64,000 nt of DNA from contig NZ_CP152276.1 in the NCBI RefSeq assembly GCF_038719015.1, positions 1,436,001-1,500,000 on the forward strand, in the 5' to 3' direction. Source of the stretch: Nguyenibacter vanlangensis (GTDB lineage: Bacteria; Pseudomonadota; Alphaproteobacteria; Acetobacterales; Acetobacteraceae). Below are positions 17,975 to 28,359 of this stretch, in pieces (position 1 is the first letter of the stretch; every line of letters starts with the position of its first letter). The translations under genes were made by a program, and so were the position numbers. The notes beneath the pieces are model-generated. The model searched no databases, was not told the DNA's origin, and worked only from the letters and a program-made list of their open reading frames with translations.

Positions 17975-19317
17975 CCGGCACAGGCGAGGCGCCGCTGGTG
18001 GCCCCGGGCCAGACCGCGACCACGATGACCGACGCGGTCTGTGCCGTGCCGCTGGGCGGCGCGTCCTATCGCTGGTGGTGGGCGGCCTTCGTGCCCGCGC
18101 TGGCCCTGCTGGCGGGAATGGCGGTCGCGGTGGGGCGGCTGTTCTATCTGGGCATCCGGATCTGGGGGAACAACTGGCCCAATGTCTGGGGTTTCGACAT
18201 TCTTTCCTATGTCTGGTGGATCGGGATCGCCAGCGGCGGCACGTTCATTTCGGCGTTCTTCTTTCTGGTGCGGGTGGAATGGCGCACCGCGATCAACCGC
18301 ATCGCCGAGACGATGACCCTGTTCAGCGCGCTGTGCGCCGCGCTGTATCCGATCCTGCACCTGGGGCGGCCATGGTATTTCTACTGGCTGTTCCCGTATC
18401 CAAACACCATGGATCTGTGGCCGAATTTCAAAAGTCCGCTGATGTGGGACTTCATCGCCATCCTGACCTATGTCGTCGCGTCGGCGCTGTTCTGGCTGTT
18501 CGGGCTGCTGCCGGACCTGGCGACCTTGCGCGACCGGGCCGCGGAGCGGCGGACGCGGATCCTGTATGGCATCGCGGCGCTGGGCTTTCGCGGCGACGGC
18601 CGGCAATGGCGGCATTTCCGCGCCATCTATGCCGTGATGGCCGCGGTGATGGCGCCGCTGGTCTGTTCGGTCCACAGCGTGGTCGGGCTGGATTTCGCGG
18701 GCGGCGAGGCGGCGGGCTGGCATGCCAGCTTCTATCCGCCCTTCTTCGTCTTCGGGGCGGTGCTGTCGGGTTTTGCCGCCGTGCTGCTGCTGGTCATCCC
18801 GCTGCGGCGGATCTGGCGTTTCCACGCCTATATCACCGCGCGCCATATCGACGTGCTGTGCCGCCTGACCCTGACCGCCAGCCTGTGCGTCAGCTATGCC
18901 TATCTGGTCGAGATCTTTACGGTCTATTACGCGCAGGACGCGACCGAGCTGCGCATGTTCCACGAGCGTCTCTTCGGCTTCGATTCCGGCGTGTACTGGG
19001 CGACCATCGTGCTGAACTGCCTGCTGCCGCAGCTTTACTGGTGGCGCGCGGCGCGGCGGACGATCCCGACCGTGCTGGTCGTCTCGCTGGGCGCGGTGGT
19101 CGGGATGTGGCTGGAACGGTACGGCATCGTCATCCAGATCCCGCGCATCGGGCCGCTGCCGTCCTCGTGGGGCTATTACCACCCGACCCTGTGGGACTGG
19201 ACCCTGTTCGCCGGCACGGTGGGGCTGTTCGCCACCGGCTTTCTGCTGACCATCCGCGTGGTGCCGGCGATTTCCATGTTCGAGATGCGCGCGCTGCTGC
19301 CCGCGCGGCGCGCCTGA
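17971..19317 (+). CDS. actC: Alternative complex III subunit ActC (NrfD-like quinol-binding membrane protein)
   Basis: 448 residues with about ten hydrophobic segments, the PsrC/NrfD fold. The start overlaps the actB stop (ATGA). The first helix region (about 30-50) is followed by conserved polar positions such as SGGTF and LHLGRPWYFYWLFPYPN, typical of ActC, which carries the quinol site. Together with ActF it forms the membrane arm that may link quinol oxidation to proton movement. Confidence 0.95.
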   Translation: MTGTGEAPLVAPGQTATTMTDAVCAVPLGGASYRWWWAAFVPALALLAGMAVAVGRLFYLGIRIWGNNWPNVWGFDILSYVWWIGIASGGTFISAFFFLVRVEWRTAINRIAETMTLFSALCAALYPILHLGRPWYFYWLFPYPNTMDLWPNFKSPLMWDFIAILTYVVASALFWLFGLLPDLATLRDRAAERRTRILYGIAALGFRGDGRQWRHFRAIYAVMAAVMAPLVCSVHSVVGLDFAGGEAAGWHASFYPPFFVFGAVLSGFAAVLLLVIPLRRIWRFHAYITARHIDVLCRLTLTASLCVSYAYLVEIFTVYYAQDATELRMFHERLFGFDSGVYWATIVLNCLLPQLYWWRAARRTIPTVLVVSLGAVVGMWLERYGIVIQIPRIGPLPSSWGYYHPTLWDWTLFAGTVGLFATGFLLTIRVVPAISMFEMRALLPARRA

Positions 19318-19331
19318 GCGGGACAGGGCCC

Positions 19332-19910
19332 ATGGCGCCAACACATCCTGTCCACCGTCATGTCCTGGGCGGCTTCGCCACCGCCGCGCAGCGCGATGCG
19401 GCCATGGCGCGGCTGGGCGCGCAGGGCTTTCCGCCCGCTTCGTCGTACGGCCCGACGGAGCCGGACGCCGGGATGGGCGCCGGGATGGGGAGCGGGTCGC
19501 GGTTGCCGGTCGTCATGCTGCTGGGCGGGATGGTCGGCGCGCTGGGCGCGTTCGGCCTGCAATCCTATGCCACGGTGGCGGCGTATCCGCTGGATATCGG
19601 CGGGCGGCCGCATTTCTTCTGGCCGGCCTATATTCCCTTCGCGCTGGAGGCCGGCTTCATGGGCGCCATGCTGAGCGGTTTCGCGAGCTATCTGGTCGCC
19701 GCACGGCTGTTGCGGCTGTATGACCCGGTCGACGAAAACCCGTCCTTCCGCCGGGCGATGATCGATCACTGGTTCGTCGCGGTCGCGGCCCCCGACGACG
19801 CGGCGGGCGCGCGGATCGCCGACCTGCTGGGCGCGGAGGGCGCGTCGAGCATCGAGGAATACGCGGCCGATGCGCAACAGGCCGGTATGCGAGAGGAGCG
19901 CCGGGAATGA
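19332..19910 (+). CDS. actD: Alternative complex III subunit ActD (DUF3341)
   Basis: 192 residues. Begins with HVLGGFATAAQRDAAMARLGAQG, the small cytoplasmic domain of DUF3341, followed by two transmembrane segments (about 62-82 and 100-125), and a short C-terminal ferredoxin-like beta region (DHWFVAVAAPDDA). In known ACIII complexes ActD wraps around ActC and ActF. The gene starts 14 bases after actC and its stop overlaps actE (ATGA). Confidence 0.93.
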   Translation: MAPTHPVHRHVLGGFATAAQRDAAMARLGAQGFPPASSYGPTEPDAGMGAGMGSGSRLPVVMLLGGMVGALGAFGLQSYATVAAYPLDIGGRPHFFWPAYIPFALEAGFMGAMLSGFASYLVAARLLRLYDPVDENPSFRRAMIDHWFVAVAAPDDAAGARIADLLGAEGASSIEEYAADAQQAGMREERRE

Positions 19911-20434
19911 GAGATCGGCGGCGCCTTCTGCTGGCCGTGCTCTGCCTGCTGCCCGCCGCCGGGTGCGACGACATGCGCCACCAGCGCAAGGTCCTGCCCT
20001 GGTCGGACGCGCGGGGCGACCCGCCGCCCGTGCCGCCGCATGTCGTGGCTTTCGAGAGCCGTCCAGAGGCGCCGCCGCTGAGCCTGGCGCTGTTGCAGCG
20101 CGGGCAGCAGCGCTATCGCATCTTCTGCGCCCCGTGCCATGGCGAGACCGGCGACGGGCGCGGCATGATCGTCCAGCGGGGCTTCGCCCCCACGCCCGAC
20201 CTGGCGGACGCGCGCATCGTCCGGGCCCCGACGCAGCGCTATGTCACGGTCATCGCCCAAGGCACGGGCAACCAGGGGACGGGCAACCAGGGGATGGGCA
20301 AGATGTACGGCTTCGCGCAGCGCATCCCGCCGGCCGACCGCTGGGCGATCGCGGCCTATGTCCGCGCGCTGCAGGCCGCCCGCGCCACCCGGCTGGCCGA
20401 TCTGTCGCCCGGGGAGCGGAGCCGGCTGCCATGA
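19907..20434 (+). CDS. actE: Alternative complex III subunit ActE, monoheme cytochrome c lipoprotein
   Basis: 175 residues. The N-terminus is a lipoprotein signal with lipobox LPAAGC (Cys about 20), so it is tethered to the outer face of the inner membrane. One heme c site CAPCH lies near residue 73 in RIFCAPCHGETGDGRG. The axial Met is expected in MGKMYGFAQR (about 127-136). The loop just before it holds two copies of GTGNQ from a 15-bp DNA repeat. ActE is the likely exit point for electrons to the oxidase or a soluble carrier. Confidence 0.94.
   Translation: MRDRRRLLLAVLCLLPAAGCDDMRHQRKVLPWSDARGDPPPVPPHVVAFESRPEAPPLSLALLQRGQQRYRIFCAPCHGETGDGRGMIVQRGFAPTPDLADARIVRAPTQRYVTVIAQGTGNQGTGNQGMGKMYGFAQRIPPADRWAIAAYVRALQAARATRLADLSPGERSRLP
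20261..20305 (+). repeat. 15-bp tandem repeat inside actE
   Basis: GGCACGGGCAACCAG (20261-20275) and GGGACGGGCAACCAG (20276-20290) are followed by a decayed third unit GGGATGGGCAAGATG. They encode GTGNQ-GTGNQ-GMGKM and lie just before the probable heme-ligating methionine. Confidence 0.85.
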
Positions 20435-21516
20435 TGATGATGACGCCGCCCCGCCGTCCGGACGCGTCGATCCTCGGGCCCGCATTGGCCTGCGCGGTGC
20501 TGGGCGGGAGCGGCGCGCTGCTGGGCTGGCTGCTGGATCCCGCCGATTTCGCCGGGGCGTGGCTGGGCGCGCTGCTGCTGTGGATCATGTGGTCGCTGGG
20601 CAGCATGGCGCTGCTGCTGACCCATGCCCTGACAGGCGGGCGCTGGGGGCATGCCCTGCGCCCCGCGCTGCGCGATGCGGTGGCGGCGCTGCCGCTGCTG
20701 CTGCCGCCGCTGCTGGTGCCGCTGCTGCTGAACCTGTCGCCGCTCTATCGCTGGGCGCGGCCCGAGGCAGGGGCGGAGGCGGGGGCGGCGCTGCGCAATG
20801 GCCTGTGGCTGAACGCGCCTTTCTTCTCGGCCCGGGTGGTGGCCTATGCCCTGTTGTGGAGCGTGCTGTCCGCGATGATCGTGCGGCGGCTGCGCGCGGG
20901 GGCGTCGGTGGCGTCCTTTGCCGGACCGATGCTGTTCGTGCTGGCGGTAAGCTTCACCCTGGCGATGTTCGACCTGGCCATGTCGCTGGAGGATTTCACG
21001 TCCGGCATCTATGGCATGCTGTGTGCCGCCGATGCCGCGATCCTGGCGCTGTCGGTCGCGACCGCCAGTTCGCCCGAGCGGATTGGCGGCGCGGTGCGGG
21101 ACGATCTGGGCCGGCTGCTGCTGGCGCTGACGGTCCTGTGGGCCTATCTGGCCTTCTGCCAGTTGCTGGTCGTCTGGCAATCGAACCTGGCCAGCGATGC
21201 CGGGTGGTATCTGCGCCGGCTGACGCCCTTCTGGACCGGGATGGGCGTGGCCCTGGCGGTGCTGCGCTTCGCGGTGCCGTTCTTCGTGCTGATCTGGCCC
21301 GCGGCGCGGCGCCGGGCGCGCGTGCTGCGGGGCATCTGCGTCCTGACCGCGGCCACCACCGTGCTGCATGTCTGGTGGCTGGTCCTGCCCGCGCTGGGGC
21401 GGCGGCCGGACGGGCTGGATGCGGCATGCCTGCTGGCCTTCGGCGGGGTGACGGCGCTGGCGTGGCTGTATTACCGGCCGCCGGCGCACCCGACCCGCGC
21501 GGGAGGCGGCGCATGA
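20431..21516 (+). CDS. actF: Alternative complex III subunit ActF (membrane protein)
   Basis: 361 residues with about nine or ten predicted membrane segments; related to ActC. The start overlaps the actE stop. The conserved MFDLAMSLEDFTSGIYGM region (about 177-194) resembles the ActF 'D...W.S..yGl' motif. It ends in an overlap with the next small gene (ATGA). Confidence 0.9.
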   Translation: MMMMTPPRRPDASILGPALACAVLGGSGALLGWLLDPADFAGAWLGALLLWIMWSLGSMALLLTHALTGGRWGHALRPALRDAVAALPLLLPPLLVPLLLNLSPLYRWARPEAGAEAGAALRNGLWLNAPFFSARVVAYALLWSVLSAMIVRRLRAGASVASFAGPMLFVLAVSFTLAMFDLAMSLEDFTSGIYGMLCAADAAILALSVATASSPERIGGAVRDDLGRLLLALTVLWAYLAFCQLLVVWQSNLASDAGWYLRRLTPFWTGMGVALAVLRFAVPFFVLIWPAARRRARVLRGICVLTAATTVLHVWWLVLPALGRRPDGLDAACLLAFGGVTALAWLYYRPPAHPTRAGGGA

Positions 21517-21893
21517 GCCGCTATGGCGAACATGACCTGCCGCCCGCGCGGCGCGAGGAGGCGGATATTTCCTTCCGCGCGGCGGCGCTGGGCCTGGGCG
21601 CCACGCTGCTGACGCTGGCGGGGCTGGCGGGGGCGTGCATCCTGCTGTTCGGGCCGGCGATGCGCGACCAGGCCACGATGCTGCCGCTGCCCGTCCTGCC
21701 CGCGCCGCGCCTGCAGGCCCGGCCGGACATGGACATGGCGCGGGACCGGCAGCGGGACCTGGCGGCGCTGAACGGGCTGTACTGGGTCGATCGCGGCGCG
21801 GGGCTGGTGCATCAGCCGATCGACGCGGCGATGGCGCGGCTGGCGCGGCAGGGGATCGGCGACTGGCCGGCCCCGCCGCCCGGCGGCCGCTAG
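21513..21893 (+). CDS. Small single-span membrane protein between actF and coxB
   Basis: 126 residues. One membrane segment (about 24-48) is followed by a periplasmic tail ending [29 protein letters not shown]. Proteins with a 'Y.W.dr..g...iPI..AM..l...G' tail occur in aa3/ACIII clusters of other proteobacteria, where they are unnamed. It overlaps the actF stop and ends 9 bases before coxB. A role in assembly or in bridging ACIII and the oxidase is possible but unproven. Confidence 0.8.
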   Translation: MSRYGEHDLPPARREEADISFRAAALGLGATLLTLAGLAGACILLFGPAMRDQATMLPLPVLPAPRLQARPDMDMARDRQRDLAALNGLYWVDRGAGLVHQPIDAAMARLARQGIGDWPAPPPGGR

Positions 21894-21902
21894 GCGGGCG
21901 GC

Positions 21903-22543
21903 ATGATCGCCGCCACCCGCACCGCCGCCGAGACCGACTGGCTGCTGCTGGCGCTGGTCGTGGTCAGCGCTTTGGTGCTGGTGCTGGTCTTCGGCCTGAT
22001 GGTGTATTTCGGCTGGCGGTTCCGGGCCGGCAACCCGATGCGGCGCAGGCCGTTGCCGACCCGGACGTTCGGGCTGGAAGTCGGCTGGACGGCGGCGACC
22101 ATGCTGGCCTTCTTCGTGCTGGATGTGTGGGCGGCGGACCTGTATCTGCGCCAGATGCACGCGCCGGAGGGCGCGATGAAGATCGCGGTCACCGCCAAGC
22201 AATGGATGTGGAAGGCCGAGCAGCCGAACGGCGTGCGCGAGATCAACCTGGTGCATCTGCCGGTGGATCGCGACATCGAGATCGTCATGACGTCCGAGGA
22301 CGTGATCCATGATTTCTCGGTGCCGGCCTTTCGCATCAAGCGCGACGTGCTGCCCGGCCGCTATACGATGATCTGGTTCCATACCACCCGCACCGGGCGG
22401 TTTCGCCTGTATTGCGACCAATATTGCGGATTGGACCATGCGCTGATGGTCGGCCACGTGATCGTCATGCCGGCCGCCGCCTATCGGGACTGGCTGGATC
22501 ATCCCGGCGGCGACGCGGCATCTCCGGCTGAAGGAGCGGCCCC

Positions 22544-22547
<4 letters not shown>
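21903..22547 (+). CDS. coxB: Cytochrome c oxidase subunit II
   Basis: 214 residues. Two N-terminal membrane helices (about 13-36 and 62-84) anchor the periplasmic CuA domain. CuA ligands are His136 (in IHDFSVP), Cys171, Cys175, His179 and Met182 (in CDQYCGLDHALM). The residue between the cysteines that gives a backbone carbonyl to copper is Gln173 rather than the usual Glu. There is no heme c domain fused to it, so this is an aa3-like rather than caa3-like subunit II. The stop overlaps coxA. Confidence 0.95.
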
Positions 22548-24162
<1,615 letters not shown>

Positions 24163-24166
<4 letters not shown>

Positions 24167-24798
24167 CGATCCAGGACCGGGTGGAATTCCAGTTTCGCGA
24201 CATGCGCGAGCAAGCCGCGACCGCGATTGCCGGCATGTGGCTGTTCCTGGCGACCGAGGGCTTGTTCTTCGGCGGGCTGTTCCTGGCCTGGCTGACCTAT
24301 CGGGTGCGTTTCCCGGCCGGTTTCGCCCAGGCGGCGCGGCAGACCGACCTTGCGATCGGCACGATCAACACGATGGTGCTGATGACCTCCAGCGCGCTGT
24401 TCGCCTGCGGCCTGCCGGCGGTCCGGCTAGGCCACAGGCGGCGCCTGATCCTGCTCTGCCTGGCGACCGGGCTGCTGGGACTGGTCTTCATGGGGCTGAA
24501 ACTTTACGAATGGCGCCTGGATCTTGCGCGGCACCTGCTGCCCGGCGCGATCGCCCGCGACCCGGCGACGCCGCCGGGCGCCGCCCTGTTCTGGATGTTC
24601 TACTGGCTGGGAACGGTCCTGCACATGGCGCATCTGGCGATCGGGCTGGGGCTGATCGCGTGGATCGGCCGGCTGGCCGCGCGCGGCCGGGTCCATCCGG
24701 GATATTACACCCCGGTCGAAGCGGTGGGGCTCTATTGGAGTTTCGTCGACCTGCTGTGGATGATTCTGTTTTCGCTGATCTATCTGGGTGCGTCGTGA
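24163..24798 (+). CDS. coxC: Cytochrome c oxidase subunit III
   Basis: 211 residues with five apparent membrane segments. Typical subunit III features are the first helix MWLFLATEGLFFGGLFLAW and the last helix YWSFVDLLWMILFSLIYL. It overlaps coxA (ATGA) and the next gene (GTGA). Subunit III stabilises proton uptake to subunit I. Confidence 0.94.
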
Positions 24799-25082
24799 AG
24801 CCGCCCGCCCGCCATCCCTACCTGCCCTATGGCCTGACCTGGCTGGCGCTGGCCGGGCTGCTGGCGGCGCAGCTTCTGGTCACGCGCGTGCTGGGGCGGC
24901 CGGACTGGGCGCCGCTGTTCGGCCTGGCCATGGCGGCGCTGGTTGCCCTGTTCTTCATGAATCTGCGCAATGGCTCGGCGTTGTCGCGCATCTTCGCGAT
25001 CGCCTGCGTGGTGTGGCTGACGGTCATGCTGGGGCTGGGGATCATCGATCCGCTGACGCGCACCGCCGTCATGCCCCCCTGA
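24795..25082 (+). CDS. Cytochrome c oxidase subunit IV (caa3-type small subunit)
   Basis: 95 residues, three predicted helices, starting from a GTG that overlaps the coxC stop. The length and position match the prokaryotic cytochrome c oxidase subunit IV family; FFMNLRNGSALSRIFA is a plausible match to the conserved core. Its 3' end overlaps the convergent SCO gene by 14 bases, so the oxidase operon ends here. Confidence 0.85.
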   Translation: MKPPARHPYLPYGLTWLALAGLLAAQLLVTRVLGRPDWAPLFGLAMAALVALFFMNLRNGSALSRIFAIACVVWLTVMLGLGIIDPLTRTAVMPP

Positions 25083-25704
25083 CGTCCGGCCCGGGCTCGC
25101 GCAGCAGGCGGTCCAGGTCGGCGGCGATGCATGCGGCCGGATCGTTGCCGTCATGCTCGGTGGAAATCAGCAGGCGTGCCCGCGACGCACGGTCGAAGAC
25201 ATAGAGGGCCTCGCTGTGCGTCACGCGATAGGGAGGGCCCGGGGTGACGTCGTAGGCCAGGCGATAGCGCGCGGCCAGGCGGGCCAGAGCGTCGTCCGAG
25301 CCGCGCAGCCCGACGAAGGACGGGCCGAACTGCGCGACATAGGATCCGAGGCGCGCATCGGTATCGCGCAGCGGATCGACCGTGACGAACAGCACCCGTA
25401 CAGCCCCCGCCGCCGCCCCCAGGCGCGCGAGGGCCGATGCCGCATAGTTCATGGTCATGGGGCAGAGATCGGGACAGAGCGTATAGCCCAGATAGAGCAT
25501 GCAGATCGTGCCGCGGAAATCGGCCTGCGTCACCGCCCGGCCCTGCGGCGCGCGATGCAGGGCGAAGGCCAGGTCGGGCGAGATGCCGCGCACGTCCATG
25601 CCGTACCAGGGAGCCTGGCGCCGGCAGGCGGCGAGCGCGACGCCGCCCAGCATCGCCAGCGCCGCGCGGCGCGTGACGGGCGGACGCCCGAGCGGGCCGG
25701 TCAT
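25069..25704 (-). CDS. SCO1/SenC family copper chaperone
   Basis: 211 residues with a Tat-like/lipoprotein N-terminus (TRRAALAMLGGVALAACRR; lipobox Cys near 27). A thioredoxin fold carries the copper motif CPDLC in YTLCPDLCPMT and the copper His in RVTHSEALYVFD. SCO proteins deliver copper to the CuA site of subunit II in the periplasm. It is the second gene of a leftward unit; its start overlaps the CtaG stop. It is convergent with the oxidase operon it presumably serves. Confidence 0.93.
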   Translation of the reverse strand: MTGPLGRPPVTRRAALAMLGGVALAACRRQAPWYGMDVRGISPDLAFALHRAPQGRAVTQADFRGTICMLYLGYTLCPDLCPMTMNYAASALARLGAAAGAVRVLFVTVDPLRDTDARLGSYVAQFGPSFVGLRGSDDALARLAARYRLAYDVTPGPPYRVTHSEALYVFDRASRARLLISTEHDGNDPAACIAADLDRLLREPGPDVRGA

Positions 25705-26669
25705 GCGGCCCCCCGGACGGTCGCGGCGGGCGTATCGTCGCGCCATAGCCGGCCGAACAGGATCAGGGCGGCGAGCGCGCTCATCATCCCGCCGCCATAG
25801 CAGACGATCGAACCGCCGATCTGCTGGTCCAGCCCGGCATCGATGCCGGGGACCAGCCGGCCGCATATGTCGTAATAGGGATAGATATCGCGCCCGGCGA
25901 AGGCGATCGCCGCCCCGGCGGCGATCTGCGGCAACTGCACCGCCGTCACCAGGAACAGGCGCGCCGGCTGGGAAAGGATGCCACCCCCTCCCCCCGGGCG
26001 CGGATCGAGGATCAGGAACCAGAACAGCAGGCCGTCGATCACCATGCCGGCATTCATGACCGCGAACAGGGTCGGGTCCAGCATCGCCCGGACATGCACG
26101 GGCGGGATCAGCCACAGCCAGACCAGTCCGAAAAACAGCAGGCAGGCCGGCACGGGATGCTGCACCCACCGCATGACCGCCCATATCGCCGGCCGGCCGA
26201 GGGCGGCCCGCAGCCGGCGCGGCGCCCCGTGACGGAGTACCGGCCCCGGGTCGGACAGCGCGATCAGGAACGGCCCCAGATGATGCATCGCCAGATGCTG
26301 CACCCGGTTGAAGGTGAAGAGATGCTGCGCGGCATAGAGGAAATGGGTCTGCAGCACCGCATAGATCGCCCCCACCCCCAGCAGGAAGAAGACGGGCGCC
26401 CGTCCCGGCCCGATCCCCGATATCATCCCCCGGCGGCGCAGGCGCCGCCAGCCGCGGCAATAGAGCCACAGCGCCAGCATGCAGCCGCCATAGACGGGCC
26501 AGGAAAAAACGCTGGGCATCCACCAGGGCAGATGGGCGGGCCAGCGATCGCACAGCACGTCCATCGCGCCGCCGGCCAGCACGATCGCGGCCGGCACGAC
26601 GCATTCCCCAGCCCGAGCCCGAGCCCTGGCCCAAGCCCTGGCCCAAGCCCTGGCCCAAGCCCTGGCCAT
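25701..26669 (-). CDS. ctaG: Cytochrome c oxidase assembly factor CtaG family (caa3-CtaG)
   Basis: 322 residues from the ATG at 26669; the frame is open further upstream but without a convincing start. Seven or so membrane helices are expected. Family features include the His-rich HFLYAAQHLFTFNRVQHLAMHHLG segment and FAVMNAGMVIDGLLFW. CtaG of this type assists copper/heme insertion into caa3 oxidases. The first 20 residues (MARAWARAWARAWARARARA) are encoded by a 12-bp DNA repeat that begins right at the start codon. Confidence 0.9.
   Translation of the reverse strand: MARAWARAWARAWARARARAGECVVPAAIVLAGGAMDVLCDRWPAHLPWWMPSVFSWPVYGGCMLALWLYCRGWRRLRRRGMISGIGPGRAPVFFLLGVGAIYAVLQTHFLYAAQHLFTFNRVQHLAMHHLGPFLIALSDPGPVLRHGAPRRLRAALGRPAIWAVMRWVQHPVPACLLFFGLVWLWLIPPVHVRAMLDPTLFAVMNAGMVIDGLLFWFLILDPRPGGGGGILSQPARLFLVTAVQLPQIAAGAAIAFAGRDIYPYYDICGRLVPGIDAGLDQQIGGSIVCYGGGMMSALAALILFGRLWRDDTPAATVRGAA
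26611..26664 (-). repeat. 12-bp tandem repeat at the ctaG N-terminus
   Basis: Three perfect units GCCCAAGCCCTG (26629-26640, 26641-26652, 26653-26664, plus-strand reading) follow two partial GCCCGA units. On the minus strand they encode repeated RAWA directly after the initiator Met. Confidence 0.92.
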
Positions 26670-26934
26670 GTCCCGCCATGCCGCACCAGACACGGCATTC
26701 CTCCTTTGCCGGCACCACCCTGTCCGCCGACCGTAACCGCGCGGATGCGGGCGGGTTCCGGCGGTATCTTCACCCCTGTTTTTCATCCCCGCCGTCTTTT
26801 TCACGTCGCGGTGACCATGGCTTCCATCCACGGAAGCGCGGGCGCACATTAGGCCCGCCAGCCGGCCCAGCCCTGGCATCATCCCGAGCGGGGGGCGATC
26901 CTGGCCCCGTCCGCGAAACGATGCGAGACGTGTC

Positions 26935-27438
26935 ATGGGACTTTTCACAAAAGACGTGCATTCGATGAATGATCTCTTCACGCATCAGTTGAAGGATATC
27001 TTCTATGCCGAAAAGCGAATCCTCGGCGCCCTGCCGAAGATGATCGACAAGGCATCGTCCCCCGAGCTCAAGGAGGGATTGCGGTCGCATCTCGAGGAAA
27101 CGAAAGGCCATGTCGTCCGCCTGGAACAGGTGTTCCAGATGCGCGGAATCACGCCCGCCACCGTGAAATGCCCGGCGATCGACGGCATTATCGAGGAAGC
27201 CGAGGACGTGTCGGGCGATGTGGACAATGCGCAGGTGATGGACGCCGCCATCGCCGCATCGGCCCAGGCGGTGGAACATTACGAAATCACCCGCTATGGC
27301 ACGCTGATCGCCTGGGCGAAGGAGCTGGGCCATCCGGAATGCGCGGACATCCTGGGCATGACCCTGAGCGAGGAATACGCCGCCGACGACAAATTGACGA
27401 AACTGGCCGAGGAGCGGCTGAACAAACAGGCGGCGTAA
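26935..27438 (+). CDS. YciE/YciF ferritin-like family protein (DUF892)
   Basis: 167 residues. The family core starts NDLFTHQLKDIFYAEKRILGALPKM and has the ferritin-like four-helix metal residues: Glu in the YAEKR helix, the E..H pair of HLEETKGHVVRLEQVF, and EHYEITRYG. These small cytosolic proteins are induced by osmotic and oxidative stress; iron oxidation or an antioxidant role is proposed. It stands alone, 78 bases before the Ku gene. ATG 26965 is an alternative start. Confidence 0.92.
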   Translation: MGLFTKDVHSMNDLFTHQLKDIFYAEKRILGALPKMIDKASSPELKEGLRSHLEETKGHVVRLEQVFQMRGITPATVKCPAIDGIIEEAEDVSGDVDNAQVMDAAIAASAQAVEHYEITRYGTLIAWAKELGHPECADILGMTLSEEYAADDKLTKLAEERLNKQAA

Positions 27439-27516
27439 CGCCCGGACGGGCCACCGGCCGCCCGGCGCGGCTGGTGGCGGGAGCCGCGTACGGAGGCGCG
27501 TAATGGCGATATCTGC

Positions 27517-28356
27517 ATGACGGCGCGGGCCAATTGGCGCGGCACGCTGCGGATCGGCGAACTGGATTGCCCGGTCGCGCTCTATACGGCCGTATCCACC
27601 GCCGAGCGCGTGGCGTTTCACATCATCAACCGCGCCACCGGCCACCGGGTTCGCCGGCACTATGTCGACGAGGCCACCGGCGAGCCGGTGGAGCGGGACG
27701 ACCAGGTCAAGGGTTATGAGACCGAGCCGGGCGAATACGTGATCCTGGATGCGGACGACATCGCCGAGGCGGTGCCGGACAGTGACAAGATCCTGTCGGT
27801 GACTGCGTTCGTGCGCAGCGACGAGATCGATGACCTGTACATGGATCGTTCCTATTACCTGGCGGCGGGCACGGCGGACGCGCGCGCGCGCCATGCCCTG
27901 GTCCGCGATGCCATGCGCGCCAGGCACGTGGGGGCGCTGGCGCGGACGGTGCTGTTCCGCCGCGTCCGCACCCTGTTGATCCAGCCGGAGGGCGACGGGC
28001 TGATCGCGACCGTCCTGAACACCAGGGACGAAATCCATCCGGCGCAGGAGGCGTTTGCCGACCTGCCCGACCTGGCGCTGGACGACGACATGATCGCGCT
28101 GGCGCAGCAGATCATCCGAAGCAAATCGGGTCATTTCGACCCCACGCAATTCACCGACCGGTACGAGGCCGCGCTGGGCGACCTGATCCGGGCGAAGCTG
28201 GCCGGCCGGGTGCCCCGGGCACCGCCGCGGCGTCCGGCCGGCCAGGTGATCGACCTGATGGCGGCGCTGCGGGCCAGCGCGCAGTCCGCGCCCCCTGCCC
28301 GCCCCGCGTCCGGCCACGCCAGGCGCGGAAAGCCGCAGCGTCGCAAGGCCGGATGA
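27517..28356 (+). CDS. ku: Non-homologous end joining protein Ku (first copy)
   Basis: 279 residues. The Ku core starts NWRGTLRIGELDCPVALYTA and includes the bridge region FHIINRATGHRVRRHYVDEATGEPV and 'KGYETEPGEYVILDADDI'. The basic C-terminal tail (ARRGKPQRRKAG) is typical of bacterial Ku and contacts DNA and LigD. Ku forms a homodimer ring on broken DNA ends. ligD follows 3 bases after the stop, so the two are one operon. Confidence 0.96.
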   Translation: MTARANWRGTLRIGELDCPVALYTAVSTAERVAFHIINRATGHRVRRHYVDEATGEPVERDDQVKGYETEPGEYVILDADDIAEAVPDSDKILSVTAFVRSDEIDDLYMDRSYYLAAGTADARARHALVRDAMRARHVGALARTVLFRRVRTLLIQPEGDGLIATVLNTRDEIHPAQEAFADLPDLALDDDMIALAQQIIRSKSGHFDPTQFTDRYEAALGDLIRAKLAGRVPRAPPRRPAGQVIDLMAALRASAQSAPPARPASGHARRGKPQRRKAG

Positions 28357-28359
28357 ACC

